DNA of 64,000 bases from positions 30,041-94,040 of the forward strand of contig NZ_JANIIC010000048.1 of the NCBI RefSeq assembly GCF_024519315.1. Reading direction: 5' to 3'. The notes beneath the pieces were generated by a model that was given only the letters and a program-made list of their open reading frames with translations, was not told the DNA's origin and did not search any database. The stretch is from Streptomyces malaysiensis subsp. samsunensis. Lineage in GTDB: Bacteria > Actinomycetota > Actinomycetes > Streptomycetales > Streptomycetaceae. Numbering within the stretch: position 1 is the first letter of the stretch; every line of letters begins with the position of its first letter. The translations under genes were made by a program, and so were the position numbers. This document shows positions 41,319 through 49,969 of the stretch, piece after piece.

Positions 41319-42563
41319 GTGAGCACGGAAGACCCCGAACGGTTCGGGCCCTTCCTCGTCCTGGAACGCCTCGGCGCCGGCGGTATGGGCACCGTCTACC
41401 TCGCCCAGTCACTAGGCGGCCGCCGCGTCGCGGTCAAGACGATCCGCGCCGACCAGGCCGCCGACCCCGGAGCCCGGGAGCGTTTCCGCCGCGAGATCGA
41501 CGCCGCCCGCCGCGTCAGCGGCTTCTGGACCGCGCCCGTCGTCGACGCCGACCCGGACGCCGCCACCCCGTGGGTCGCCACCGCGTACCTCGACGCCCCC
41601 GATCTCGGCGAGCACGTCCGGCGCCACGGACCACTCCCGGCTACCGGCCTGCTGGTGCTCGCGGTCGGCCTGGCCGAAGCGCTCGCAGCCATCCACCACG
41701 CAGGCCTTACCCACCGAGACCTCAAACCGGCGAACATCCTGATCACCGAAGACGGGCCCCGCATCATCGACTTCGGGATCGCCCGCGAGGACACCGCCGC
41801 CACCCTCACCACCGTCGGCGGCATCCTCGGCACCCCCGCCTACATGTCGCCGGAACAGGCAGGCGGCGCGAGGACCGACCCGGCCAGCGACATCTTCTCC
41901 CTCGGCGCCGTGCTCTACTACGCCGCCACCGGCACCGGCCCGTTCGGACACGGCACCATCCCCGCGCTCCTGCACCGGGTGGTCCACCACGATCCCGACC
42001 TCACCGCGATCCCGGACGCGCTGCGTCCCGCCCTCACGGCCTGCCTGCACAAGGAGCCCAGGCGACGCCCGACCGCCGCGGCCCTGCTGGCTCTGCTGAC
42101 CAACCCGCCCGCCCCGATCGACGGCGGGCCGCCTCGAGCACCCGAGCCCGCACCGGCGCCCCGCACCCCCGCGTGGTGGGAGCAGCCCACCCCGACCGTG
42201 CGGTACACCGTGCCCCTGCCCCCGCAGCAGCCCCCCAGCGACGACTCGCCGGCGGCCGACGCCAACGGGTGGCCGGTCAAGGCCACCGTGCCCGAACCGG
42301 CCGGCCCCGCCTTCGCGACCGGCGCCCAGGCTGTCCTGGAATACCAGGCCGAGCACCAGCAGGTACGCGGCCGCGCGCCCGGGCCCCGCGTCGACACTGC
42401 GGCGGCCGGCGACGTCGTCCAGCACGACCGCTTCGGCATTGGCACCGTGATCGAAGTCGACGGCGAAGGCCCTCACGCCGTCGCGCGGGTTTCCTTCGGT
42501 CCCCAGAAGAACATCAAGCGGCTCCAGCTCCGCTACGCCCCCATGCGGAAAATCGGCATCTGA
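41319..42563 (+). CDS. Ser/Thr protein kinase with a C-terminal UvrD/PcrA-type tudor domain
   Basis: A 414-residue protein, GTG 41319 behind AAGGAG (an upstream GTG at 41307 is possible). Kinase domain of the bacterial PknB type: GAGGMGTVYLA, Lys40, HRDLKPANIL with the catalytic Asp at about 134, DFGIA and GTPAYMSPEQAGG. A Pro-rich linker of about 90 residues and a polar region follow. The last 50 residues (AAGDVVQHDRFGIGTVIEVD and VSFGPQKNIKRLQLRYAP) match the tudor-like C-terminal domain of UvrD/PcrA helicases. There is no membrane helix. It sits between the pilus and transfer operons on the opposite strand and may phosphorylate their components; that is inference. Confidence 0.9.
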   Translation: MSTEDPERFGPFLVLERLGAGGMGTVYLAQSLGGRRVAVKTIRADQAADPGARERFRREIDAARRVSGFWTAPVVDADPDAATPWVATAYLDAPDLGEHVRRHGPLPATGLLVLAVGLAEALAAIHHAGLTHRDLKPANILITEDGPRIIDFGIAREDTAATLTTVGGILGTPAYMSPEQAGGARTDPASDIFSLGAVLYYAATGTGPFGHGTIPALLHRVVHHDPDLTAIPDALRPALTACLHKEPRRRPTAAALLALLTNPPAPIDGGPPRAPEPAPAPRTPAWWEQPTPTVRYTVPLPPQQPPSDDSPAADANGWPVKATVPEPAGPAFATGAQAVLEYQAEHQQVRGRAPGPRVDTAAAGDVVQHDRFGIGTVIEVDGEGPHAVARVSFGPQKNIKRLQLRYAPMRKIGI

Positions 42564-42601
42564 CCGGGAGGACGACGCGAACCTGCCAACGGATGCGGCG
42601 G

Positions 42602-45232
42602 TCACTGGTATCCCTCCGTGTGCTTGCTCAGGCGCACGTCCGCCGTCGCGGCGGGGGCACGCTGGGCAAGGAAGTCGGCAACACGGCCCTGCTGGGCGGC
42701 AGCAGTAGCGGTGAGCTCATCGAGCGGCGCCGCCCCTGCCGTGACGCGGGCGGCGCGCTCCAGAGCGCCGACCTTGCCGGGACGCGCGTAGTCGGCGAAC
42801 ACCTCGTCCAGGTGCGGGCCGGTGATCCGGACCGGTCCGACACGGCGGCCGCCGACGGTGAACGACATGTAGTGCTCGAACCGGTCGAGCACAGCCACCT
42901 CGTCCGCGCTCGGCTTGTCCCCCCACTCCGCGGTGATCGGAGCGATCGCGGTCTTGGACCCCGCCGTGGACGCCAGCGTGAACGCGTTCTGCGTCAACGA
43001 CATCCGCACCGGGGCCGGCAGACGGCCCAGCAACTGGGTCATCCCGTGCACCGTGACCCTGAACTTGCGGAAGTCCTCGAACATCGACGCGATGGTTTCC
43101 GGGGCCGCACCGGTCAAGGTGATCAGCTCGTCGAAGTACAGCCGGAACGGACGCCGTTGCTCCTCCGGCGTGTCCCGGCGCGAGCGCACCGCACGCAACA
43201 GATCCCGAGCGATCAGCGCGGTCAGCAGCCGGTCGGTGGGCCCGTTCCCGGCCGGGCACACCCACACGATCAGCCCGTTGTCCATGGCAGCCCGGCTGTT
43301 GTAGACGCCGACCGGCTGCCCGAGAAAGGCGCGGGTGACCGGGTTGGCGGCCAGCCGGGCGAGCGGGTTGAGGACCACGCCGAACGCGTCCGGCGGGAAC
43401 GTCGGAAACACCGCCCGCCACCACGCCCGGGTCTCCTCGTCCAGCAGGTCCGCCACGGCGGCCAGCGCCGCCCCCCGGAAGCCCGGGTCGGAGATCAGCG
43501 ACCGCACGTGGAAGAGGGTGGCCTGGTCTTCGCGGCGCCCGGCCTGGCAGGCGGCCTGGTTGACGGCGACCAGCACCGCCAGGCACGACGTGAGGATGGT
43601 CAGCGCACGGGGAGCGGCGGCGTCGTCCCAGCCGAGAATGGAGGCGAAGGCGTCGGTGACCGCCTCGACGACGTCGTGCGGGGCCTGCCCATGGTGCATG
43701 GCGATCGGATTCCACGAGCTCAACATCGGCGAGGGCCCCGACGCGTTGAGGTCGATCAGCGCGATCCTCTGCATCAGGCGGTCGTGAGCGAGGAACGTCG
43801 CGGCACGGGGCCAGGAGTCGCGGTGCGGGTCGATGAACATCAACCCGCCGCCGGCGTGCGCCACCCCGAGCGCCTGCGCCAGAGCACGTTCCGTCTTCCC
43901 GCCGCCTGCCTTGCCCACCCCGCACTCGAACAGCGTCTCTGCCGTGTACGTGGCGACCAGCCGCTTCCGGCCGTCGGGTCCCCGGTGGATGCCCTGCAGC
44001 AGCAGCTCAGGATTGCCGAACTCGAAGGACGGGAGATCACCGGCGAGCAGCGGAAGCCGGCAGTGGACGGTCGGCGGCTTGAGCAATCCGGTCAATTCTT
44101 CCAAGCGCACCCAGTTCGCGCGCGGCGGCTGGCACTGCCCCAGCTGCCAGCGGCGTTCCCAGCTGCGCCGGGTGGGCCAGCGATCGGCACCGAGCCGCCA
44201 CGGTCCCAGCCGCCAGCCGCGCATCGCCCACCGCGACCGGCCACCAAACACATCGAAGGCGGCCTGGAGCTGGGCGAGGCGGGCCTCGGCGCGGCCTTCG
44301 ATGTTGGACGCGCACATCACGAGCAGCTGTATCCGTACGAGGTGGTCGTCCTCGGCGAGCTTGCCGAGCGCCTCGGCCGGGTCCACCCTGCGCGGCACCG
44401 GGGGCATCACCAGCCGCCTCCCAGCTGATCCGTCCTTACCGGTGATCAGCGATTGCAGGTTCCAGGTGAGCGAGTCTTCGATCCCGGTGGCATCCTGGCG
44501 CACCCAGCGCGCCGCGCGCTGGGTCTCCCGGCGCTCCTGGCGGCGGGCGGCACTCATGAGCTGCAGACGCCGCGCGCGCAGTGCCCACTTGGGGGCGCGT
44601 TGGATGTCGAGGCGGATCTCGGCGAGGTCGCCCAGTTCGGCGCGCAGGTCGGACACGGCGTCGACGAGGGGCTGCAGCGGGTCGGGCTCCAGCGGCACCT
44701 CCCGCAGGGGAGAGGTGAGCTTGCCGCGCAGGATGAACTCCGCCCGCACCACGTGGTCGCGTGGCTTGTCCACGATCGGACGGGCCCGGACGACGGTCAC
44801 GTTCGGGCCGAAGGGGCTGATAGAAAGCAGCCGTTCGCCACCCGCGGGGCCCTCGACGCGGTAGCGCAGCGGCGCGCTGCCGTCCGCTCGCAGCCTGATC
44901 TGCACCGTCTTCGACCGGCGCGGCGCCCACCACGGCAGGCTCGTCGAGGCCCGCGACAGCTGCACACCGCGGCGGAAGATCTCCTCGAAACCCGGGTCGA
45001 AGTGCCGGGCGGGAGTGAGCTCCAGGGCCATCCGCTCGGCGTAAGCCCGGCCCGCGAGGTGACGCACCACCAGCTCGCCCACGCCCCAGGGGATCGCGAC
45101 AGCGAGGGCAAGCAGGTACCAGCGGTCGTAGAGCCAGTCGACGGCTTCGACAAGCCCGGTGATCAGTCCGAGTACCTGACCGTAGATCCCCTCAGAGGCC
45201 TGACCCGTCAGATACGAGGCTGCGGAGTCCAC
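42602..45232 (-). CDS. VirD4/TraG-like coupling ATPase
   Basis: An 876-residue protein. GTG at 45232 behind AAGGGGAAG is preferred over a longer frame to 45544, which covers the upstream gene. One or two membrane helices lie near 25-60. The motor has Walker A GVGKAGGGKTERALA at about 440-455, then MFIDPHRDSW and SWNPIAMHHG. The Walker B-type segment RLYFDELITL and HGMTQLLGRL follow in the order of VirD4/TraG-type conjugation ATPases. It would bring DNA to the transfer channel. Last gene of the transfer operon; its start overlaps the previous gene by 25 bases. Confidence 0.82.
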   Translation of the reverse strand: MDSAASYLTGQASEGIYGQVLGLITGLVEAVDWLYDRWYLLALAVAIPWGVGELVVRHLAGRAYAERMALELTPARHFDPGFEEIFRRGVQLSRASTSLPWWAPRRSKTVQIRLRADGSAPLRYRVEGPAGGERLLSISPFGPNVTVVRARPIVDKPRDHVVRAEFILRGKLTSPLREVPLEPDPLQPLVDAVSDLRAELGDLAEIRLDIQRAPKWALRARRLQLMSAARRQERRETQRAARWVRQDATGIEDSLTWNLQSLITGKDGSAGRRLVMPPVPRRVDPAEALGKLAEDDHLVRIQLLVMCASNIEGRAEARLAQLQAAFDVFGGRSRWAMRGWRLGPWRLGADRWPTRRSWERRWQLGQCQPPRANWVRLEELTGLLKPPTVHCRLPLLAGDLPSFEFGNPELLLQGIHRGPDGRKRLVATYTAETLFECGVGKAGGGKTERALAQALGVAHAGGGLMFIDPHRDSWPRAATFLAHDRLMQRIALIDLNASGPSPMLSSWNPIAMHHGQAPHDVVEAVTDAFASILGWDDAAAPRALTILTSCLAVLVAVNQAACQAGRREDQATLFHVRSLISDPGFRGAALAAVADLLDEETRAWWRAVFPTFPPDAFGVVLNPLARLAANPVTRAFLGQPVGVYNSRAAMDNGLIVWVCPAGNGPTDRLLTALIARDLLRAVRSRRDTPEEQRRPFRLYFDELITLTGAAPETIASMFEDFRKFRVTVHGMTQLLGRLPAPVRMSLTQNAFTLASTAGSKTAIAPITAEWGDKPSADEVAVLDRFEHYMSFTVGGRRVGPVRITGPHLDEVFADYARPGKVGALERAARVTAGAAPLDELTATAAAQQGRVADFLAQRAPAATADVRLSKHTEGYQ

Positions 45233-45837
45233 GTCGGCTTCCCCTTCTTGATGGTGCGAGTGAAGAACAGATCGGTGATGCGGCCGTCGGTGTAGGTGCC
45301 GCCGCGGTCGCTGCCCGCCCACACCAGGTGCACGACCGCCTTGGTGGGGCTGCCGTCGCGGCGGGCGATCGCGGCCTGGATACGGAAACGGGCGGTGGCG
45401 AAGGCCGGAGCCACCGCCTGCCCAGAGTCGCCGAAAATGCGGGGCCATCGGGAGCGGCCGATCCCGATGGCGTCCGCGCGCAGCAGAGCCCGGCCGGCGG
45501 TGATCAACTGCCGCTCGTCGTCGTCGGGAAGGTCGGCGGGCCACGACCTCTCCAGTACCTGCTGGATGGCAGGGTCACCGGCCGCCCCTTCGCCGTGCGG
45601 CGGCAGCGCGGAGGCGAGCGCGGACGGTTCCGTGGCGGAGGAGCGCGTACCGTCCGCCGGCTCACGGAGGGCGGTCGAGGCACGGGACGGGGGAGTCGTC
45701 GATGCGGCCGTGCCCGGCGGATTCTCCGAGACCTTCGCGTCCTTGCCGTGCGGCACGGCCAGGAGCACGCCCCCGGCGACGGCCAGGACGATGGTGATGA
45801 TCAGGAGCAGGCGCGGGGGTCGTGGGGTGGCGGTCAT
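45208..45837 (-). CDS. Single-pass membrane protein of the transfer operon
   Basis: A 209-residue protein with one helix at about 9-29 (LLLIITIVLAVAGGVLLAV), a Ser/Ala/Pro-rich stalk and a compact outer domain ending in TARFRIQAAIARRDGSPTKA and VVHLVWAGSDRGGTYTDGRI. The layout resembles VirB8/TcpC-like periplasmic components or other NTF2-like factors. The ATG overlaps the preceding stop (ATGA). Confidence 0.65.
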   Translation of the reverse strand: MTATPRPPRLLLIITIVLAVAGGVLLAVPHGKDAKVSENPPGTAASTTPPSRASTALREPADGTRSSATEPSALASALPPHGEGAAGDPAIQQVLERSWPADLPDDDERQLITAGRALLRADAIGIGRSRWPRIFGDSGQAVAPAFATARFRIQAAIARRDGSPTKAVVHLVWAGSDRGGTYTDGRITDLFFTRTIKKGKPTWTPQPRI

Positions 45838-47003
45838 AGCAACCGGGCCCCTCCCGCATATCCGTCCATCGCGTCGACCGCGTCCAACCGGACAACCGTG
45901 TTCGGGCGGGCGGCGTTGATCATCCGTCCACTGCCGACATAGATCCCGACGTGATAGATGCTCGAATCGCGGCCGGGAACGTACGCGAAGAAGACCAAGT
46001 CGCCCGGCCTGAGCTTGAGCTTGAGCGCGAACGTGCCCAGGCTGGCGGAGATCCGCTTTCCGACACCGGCCTGGTCAGCCGCGAGGCGCGGCAGACGGAT
46101 CCCGACCTGGGCGAACGCGTACTGCGTCAGCCCGGAGCAGTCGAAGCCCTTGATGCTCTCGCCGCTGAACCCCTTCGGCGAACAGCAGGACCCGGTCGAC
46201 TTGCCGTTCGCGTTGCCACCGCCCCACGAGTAGGGCACACCACGCTGGGCCAGCGCCGCTTCCAGCACGGTGCGGACCTTCCCGGACACGCTCTTGAGGT
46301 CCGGGTCCTTTGCGGCCGCTGTGTACTGGTCGATCCAGTCCAGCACGTTCGAGACGTACTCGCTGGACTGGTTGTACTGCAGGATCGCCGCCTTGAGCTG
46401 GTCACGCTGGGCCAGATCGCGGCCTTTGTCGCACAGGTAGATCGCGGCGCCGAGAGCGGCATCGTCCGCGTTGTGCGGGTCTGCCTTCTTGTCACCGTTG
46501 GCGTCCCCGCCGACGCCTTCCCAGGTGGAGGGCAGGAACTGGAAGGGGCCCACCGCCCGCTCACCTTGAGACGTGCCGTCCCACTTGCCGCCGTCGTGGT
46601 CCGGGAAGGAGGTCGTGTTGCCGCCGGCGCCGGACCCATCCAGGAGCACTCCGTAGATCTTCGGGCGGATGTCACCGTTGTCGGCGATGTTGCGGCCTAC
46701 GGCATGGTTGGACTCGACCTTGGCGATCCCGGCCAGGATCGCCCAGCGCATGCCCTGGCACTTCGGCACCTGCTTGCCGGCCTGCTGGATCGCCTTCTTG
46801 TAGGCGGTGAGCATGCGCGGCGGGATGTCCGCCGCCGTGCCGCCTTCGGCGATCCCGCCGTCTCCGGCGCCCTGCGTACCCGTCTTCAGCGCAACGTACC
46901 CGCTGATCGCGTTTCCCACCGGCGCGGCGCAGCACACGGCGGCGAACAGCAGCATCACCACCATGCAGCCCCACTTGGCCTTCCGTCCGCGACGGCGGAT
47001 CAC
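45834..47003 (-). CDS. Lytic transglycosylase plus NlpC/P60 peptidoglycan hydrolase (VirB1-like)
   Basis: A 389-residue wall hydrolase that opens a path for the transfer channel. A membrane helix lies at about 12-30. The transglycosylase domain spans about 80-215 (ILAGIAKVESNHAVG with the catalytic Glu, AVGPFQFLPSTWEGVGGDAN, DDAALGAAIYLC). The NlpC/P60 domain spans about 245-385 (VPYSWGGGNANG, the catalytic Cys in IKGFDCSGLTQYAFAQ, and YHVGIYVGSGRMINA with the His). This fusion is typical of Gram-positive conjugation systems such as Tn916 and pCW3. Confidence 0.92.
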   Translation of the reverse strand: MIRRRGRKAKWGCMVVMLLFAAVCCAAPVGNAISGYVALKTGTQGAGDGGIAEGGTAADIPPRMLTAYKKAIQQAGKQVPKCQGMRWAILAGIAKVESNHAVGRNIADNGDIRPKIYGVLLDGSGAGGNTTSFPDHDGGKWDGTSQGERAVGPFQFLPSTWEGVGGDANGDKKADPHNADDAALGAAIYLCDKGRDLAQRDQLKAAILQYNQSSEYVSNVLDWIDQYTAAAKDPDLKSVSGKVRTVLEAALAQRGVPYSWGGGNANGKSTGSCCSPKGFSGESIKGFDCSGLTQYAFAQVGIRLPRLAADQAGVGKRISASLGTFALKLKLRPGDLVFFAYVPGRDSSIYHVGIYVGSGRMINAARPNTVVRLDAVDAMDGYAGGARLL

Positions 47004-49582
47004 AAGCCGTCACCACCATCACGACCGCCGTCGGTCCCGTCCGTCCCGCGCGGACGCGAGCCGTCGTCCTGCCCCCGGTCGAAGGCGTCCCGCATCCGGC
47101 GGCGCAACTCAGAGGAAGCGTCCGTCAGCCGACGCCGGGGAGCGGACGGCATCGGCGCCGAGCCCCGCGAACCGGAGCCGCCCGGCCGTGACGTCGCACC
47201 CCCCGTGGGCAGGCGACGACTATGGAAGGGCCCCACCGCGCCTCGGTCGTCGCCGTGGTCGCGGATCGTCTGGGCGGTGTGCCGTCCCACATCACCCCAG
47301 GCCCGGCGGTCTTCGCGCACGGTGTTACGCCACACCTGAACCTGCTGGCGGGCGTCCTGGGTGTAGCGTGAGCCGCCCTGCCGGGCCCGGCGCACATTCG
47401 CCGGCAGACCCGCCGTCGCTCCGTAGGCGGCCCGCCCGCCGCGGTTGAGGATGCGGTAACCGCGAAAGCGCATCAAGCGGTTGTGGGCGCGCGTGGACAG
47501 CAGGGAGCGGTCAGTGTTCTGGTCGTGCACAATTTCACCGGTTTCACGGTCGACGACCCGGCCTTCATCGTCGCGGTAACGGTCCCGCGGGCCACCGCGC
47601 CGGAGCTGGACGCCCTGGCCATCCCCGCTGCTCATGGTGTCGCCCTCACCTTCGACGCCGGTGTGCTTTCGCCACTTGGCCAGCTGCTCCTTGTCCGGCC
47701 GCTTGCCGATCAGGAGCCAGTGCGCGCCCTTCGTGCCGATTCGCGCGCCGAGCCCGGCGCCGGCCGCCGCGGCGGTCAGCGGAGCGAGGCCTCTCCCGGC
47801 TTCCGCCGTGGCATCGGCGAGCATCCTCCCGGTGTCGACGGGCATGCCCGCCCCATCAAGGAACGAGGTGAGAGCGCCCATCAGCCGCTGCCGGGTGCCG
47901 AGGATTCCGAACCGGCCGCCCCCACCTGCGCTGAAGGCACGCAGTCCGCCGCCGTATCCACCCATCGCGACGGGAGAGTTCATGGCAAGCGCGGCGCCGA
48001 GCTCGGAGGTGTCTCCGGGCATGTGCGTGCCGCCGACCTTGGCGTAGCGCATCCGCATGGCCATGCGCTTGCCGAAGGAGGTGACACCCGTCAGCATCCG
48101 GCGGTGCCCGGCCGCGCCCGCGATGGCCAGCACGTCGATCAGCAGGATCCGCTCGATCATGAGGTTGGGGCCGTCGGTGATCGTGGCGTCGACAGCGATG
48201 CCGAAGAACGGCACGAACGCGCAGATGCCGACCATGGCGAGGATCGCGATGCCCCAGATCGACAGCCACTTCCACACCGACTGCCGTGGAGGTCCGGGCA
48301 GCATGGCTGCGACGAAAGTGACGCCGCCAGCGGCCGCGGCCGCGGCGCAGAGGCCCTGGGTGCCGAGCAGGACGATCGCCGCCGACAACAGCATGCCGCC
48401 GATGAACACCGCGGCGATCAGCAGAAGGAGGGCGCCGCCGACCCGCCACCAGGTGGGCTCTTTGGCGTAGGTGGCGCACGCCTTGCCGACGTCGCCGGCC
48501 TCGTTCATGTCATCGAGGAACGCCTCGAATTCGCGGCCCTCCTGGCTGACCACAGCGTTCGTCGAGTCCAGCAACTCACCGCCAGGGGTGAGTTTCGGCA
48601 GGCCGTCCACGCCGCGGTCGTCGTCGCCGCCGCTCATGCAGTACTTCTTGGCCTGGCCGATAATCTTGTCGCAGTTACCTTCCCCTTCCTCTTTGGTCTT
48701 CTTGGCATCGCGCGAGTAACCCCCGGTGACCCACTTCAGATGGACGGCGTAGGCCTTGCGGTCGGACTTCTTGGCCGGGTCGAGGATGCGCCCGTACTGC
48801 AGCAGCATGTAAGGCTTGACGATCAGCGCGTTGGTGACCGAGTCCTGCAGCGGGCGGGCCACGTCCTCCGCCGACACCGGCTTGGAAGCCTCAAGCTCCT
48901 TGCACTTGCTCTGCTCCCTGCCGGCCATGCCCGCGCACGGACTGTAGCTGGCGAGCTTGCCGCCCCAGTCATAGGAGTTGACGCTCGCCTGGGCGACCTC
49001 GGCGCCCACCTGCTGGGTCTGCCCCAGCGGCCCGTTCTCGGAGAGAAGGTAGTCCGGGCGGACGAAGGTGGACGCGGCGAACGCCGCGATCAGCAGAGTC
49101 AGGAAGATCTCACCGAGGCCGCGGCCGACCCGGCCGCGCACAATCATGAACCCGGCAAAAACAAATGCCCAGGCCAGCAGCAGCCCCTTGAGACCCAAGG
49201 TATCGACGGCCACGTTGTTGTAGGCGTCGGCGACCTTCTGGGCCGGACCGGCGAGGATCTTCAGCAGCGGGAACCGGAAAGCAACCTCGACGGCCCAGCC
49301 AGCCAGTCCGACCAGGAGCCGGATGAGCATGAACAGGCCGGACAGCCCGAAGGCGAGGGACTGCGTCTTGAAGCTGACGATGGAGCCGCCCTGCGCGCTC
49401 AGCTCGTAGCCGTTGATCGGCACCCCCTCGGAGGAGGTGATGTTCAGCGGAGCGAGGAGGCCACCGGTCTCACTGTTGCTGCTCGCCGCGTACACGACCT
49501 GGCTGTTGACCAGAACGAACACGCCGGAGAGCAGGACGACGACACCGGCCGAGCGGAGCGTGCCCCGGTCTGGGCGCCACAT
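47000..49582 (-). CDS. VirB6/TrbL-like polytopic membrane protein
   Basis: An 860-residue protein with a likely signal or anchor at 11-32, then hydrophobic segments near 76-98, 133-150, 156-173, 385-412, 415-430, 445-470 and 478-497. The loop before the second half contains GNCDKIIGQAKKYCMSGG (about 304-321), the same two-cysteine motif as in the next gene upstream. The C-terminal 300 residues are a charged cytoplasmic tail, Arg/Gly-rich at the end. This layout is that of the channel-forming VirB6/TrbL/TcpH class. Its stop overlaps the next start. Confidence 0.75.
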   Translation of the reverse strand: MWRPDRGTLRSAGVVVLLSGVFVLVNSQVVYAASSNSETGGLLAPLNITSSEGVPINGYELSAQGGSIVSFKTQSLAFGLSGLFMLIRLLVGLAGWAVEVAFRFPLLKILAGPAQKVADAYNNVAVDTLGLKGLLLAWAFVFAGFMIVRGRVGRGLGEIFLTLLIAAFAASTFVRPDYLLSENGPLGQTQQVGAEVAQASVNSYDWGGKLASYSPCAGMAGREQSKCKELEASKPVSAEDVARPLQDSVTNALIVKPYMLLQYGRILDPAKKSDRKAYAVHLKWVTGGYSRDAKKTKEEGEGNCDKIIGQAKKYCMSGGDDDRGVDGLPKLTPGGELLDSTNAVVSQEGREFEAFLDDMNEAGDVGKACATYAKEPTWWRVGGALLLLIAAVFIGGMLLSAAIVLLGTQGLCAAAAAAGGVTFVAAMLPGPPRQSVWKWLSIWGIAILAMVGICAFVPFFGIAVDATITDGPNLMIERILLIDVLAIAGAAGHRRMLTGVTSFGKRMAMRMRYAKVGGTHMPGDTSELGAALAMNSPVAMGGYGGGLRAFSAGGGGRFGILGTRQRLMGALTSFLDGAGMPVDTGRMLADATAEAGRGLAPLTAAAAGAGLGARIGTKGAHWLLIGKRPDKEQLAKWRKHTGVEGEGDTMSSGDGQGVQLRRGGPRDRYRDDEGRVVDRETGEIVHDQNTDRSLLSTRAHNRLMRFRGYRILNRGGRAAYGATAGLPANVRRARQGGSRYTQDARQQVQVWRNTVREDRRAWGDVGRHTAQTIRDHGDDRGAVGPFHSRRLPTGGATSRPGGSGSRGSAPMPSAPRRRLTDASSELRRRMRDAFDRGQDDGSRPRGTDGTDGGRDGGDGL

Positions 49583-49969
49583 TCAGCGCCGCCCGTGTCC
49601 GGCAGCGCCCCGGCGCCGCCACACGACAACGGCCGCCAGTCCCGCTGCGGGCGGAATCAGCATCCATGCCGCCCCGGCGCCCTCGTGGGGAGCCGCGCCC
49701 GCAGAGGACGACGACGTGGAAGAGCGATGGCCACGCTCGCAGTACTCCTTGGCCGGGCCCACGATCAGATCGCACGGATCCCGGCGCGCCGAGTCGGAGC
49801 GCGGCTGGCCGGCGGTGAAGGCCTGCCCGGTCTGCGGCCACCACGACTCCGGCACGCCTGCCCCCACGACCAGCGCGAGCAGGACGGCCGGGAGAGCGAT
49901 GACGATCAGGGTGCTCGCCGCGCGGGCGATGCGCCGGGTGCGGGATGAGCTGAATGACGACGTGGTCAT
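49583..49969 (-). CDS. Small double-pass membrane protein with a CDxIxGxAKxYC motif
   Basis: A 128-residue protein. The ATG at 49969 overlaps the VirB4 stop. Helices lie at about 18-41 and 104-121. The outside loop holds DPCDLIVGPAKEYCERG, which matches the loop of the VirB6-like protein encoded immediately downstream, suggesting that the two touch or recruit a common partner. Function otherwise unknown. Confidence 0.65.
   Translation of the reverse strand: MTTSSFSSSRTRRIARAASTLIVIALPAVLLALVVGAGVPESWWPQTGQAFTAGQPRSDSARRDPCDLIVGPAKEYCERGHRSSTSSSSAGAAPHEGAGAAWMLIPPAAGLAAVVVWRRRGAAGHGRR

Noticed and set aside
41294..44428. A 1044-residue + strand open frame
   Set aside because: It is out of frame with the kinase and opposite the VirD4-like gene. 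Its content is Arg/His/Pro-rich without domains.
45233..45544. N-terminal extension of the VirD4-like gene
   Set aside because: The extra residues are Arg/Pro/His-rich, typical of the shadow of the overlapping gene at 45208-45837. GTG 45232 has a good binding site and gives a normal membrane start.
47483..49948. An 821-residue + strand open frame
   Set aside because: Complement of the VirB6-like gene; the composition is that of an antisense shadow.
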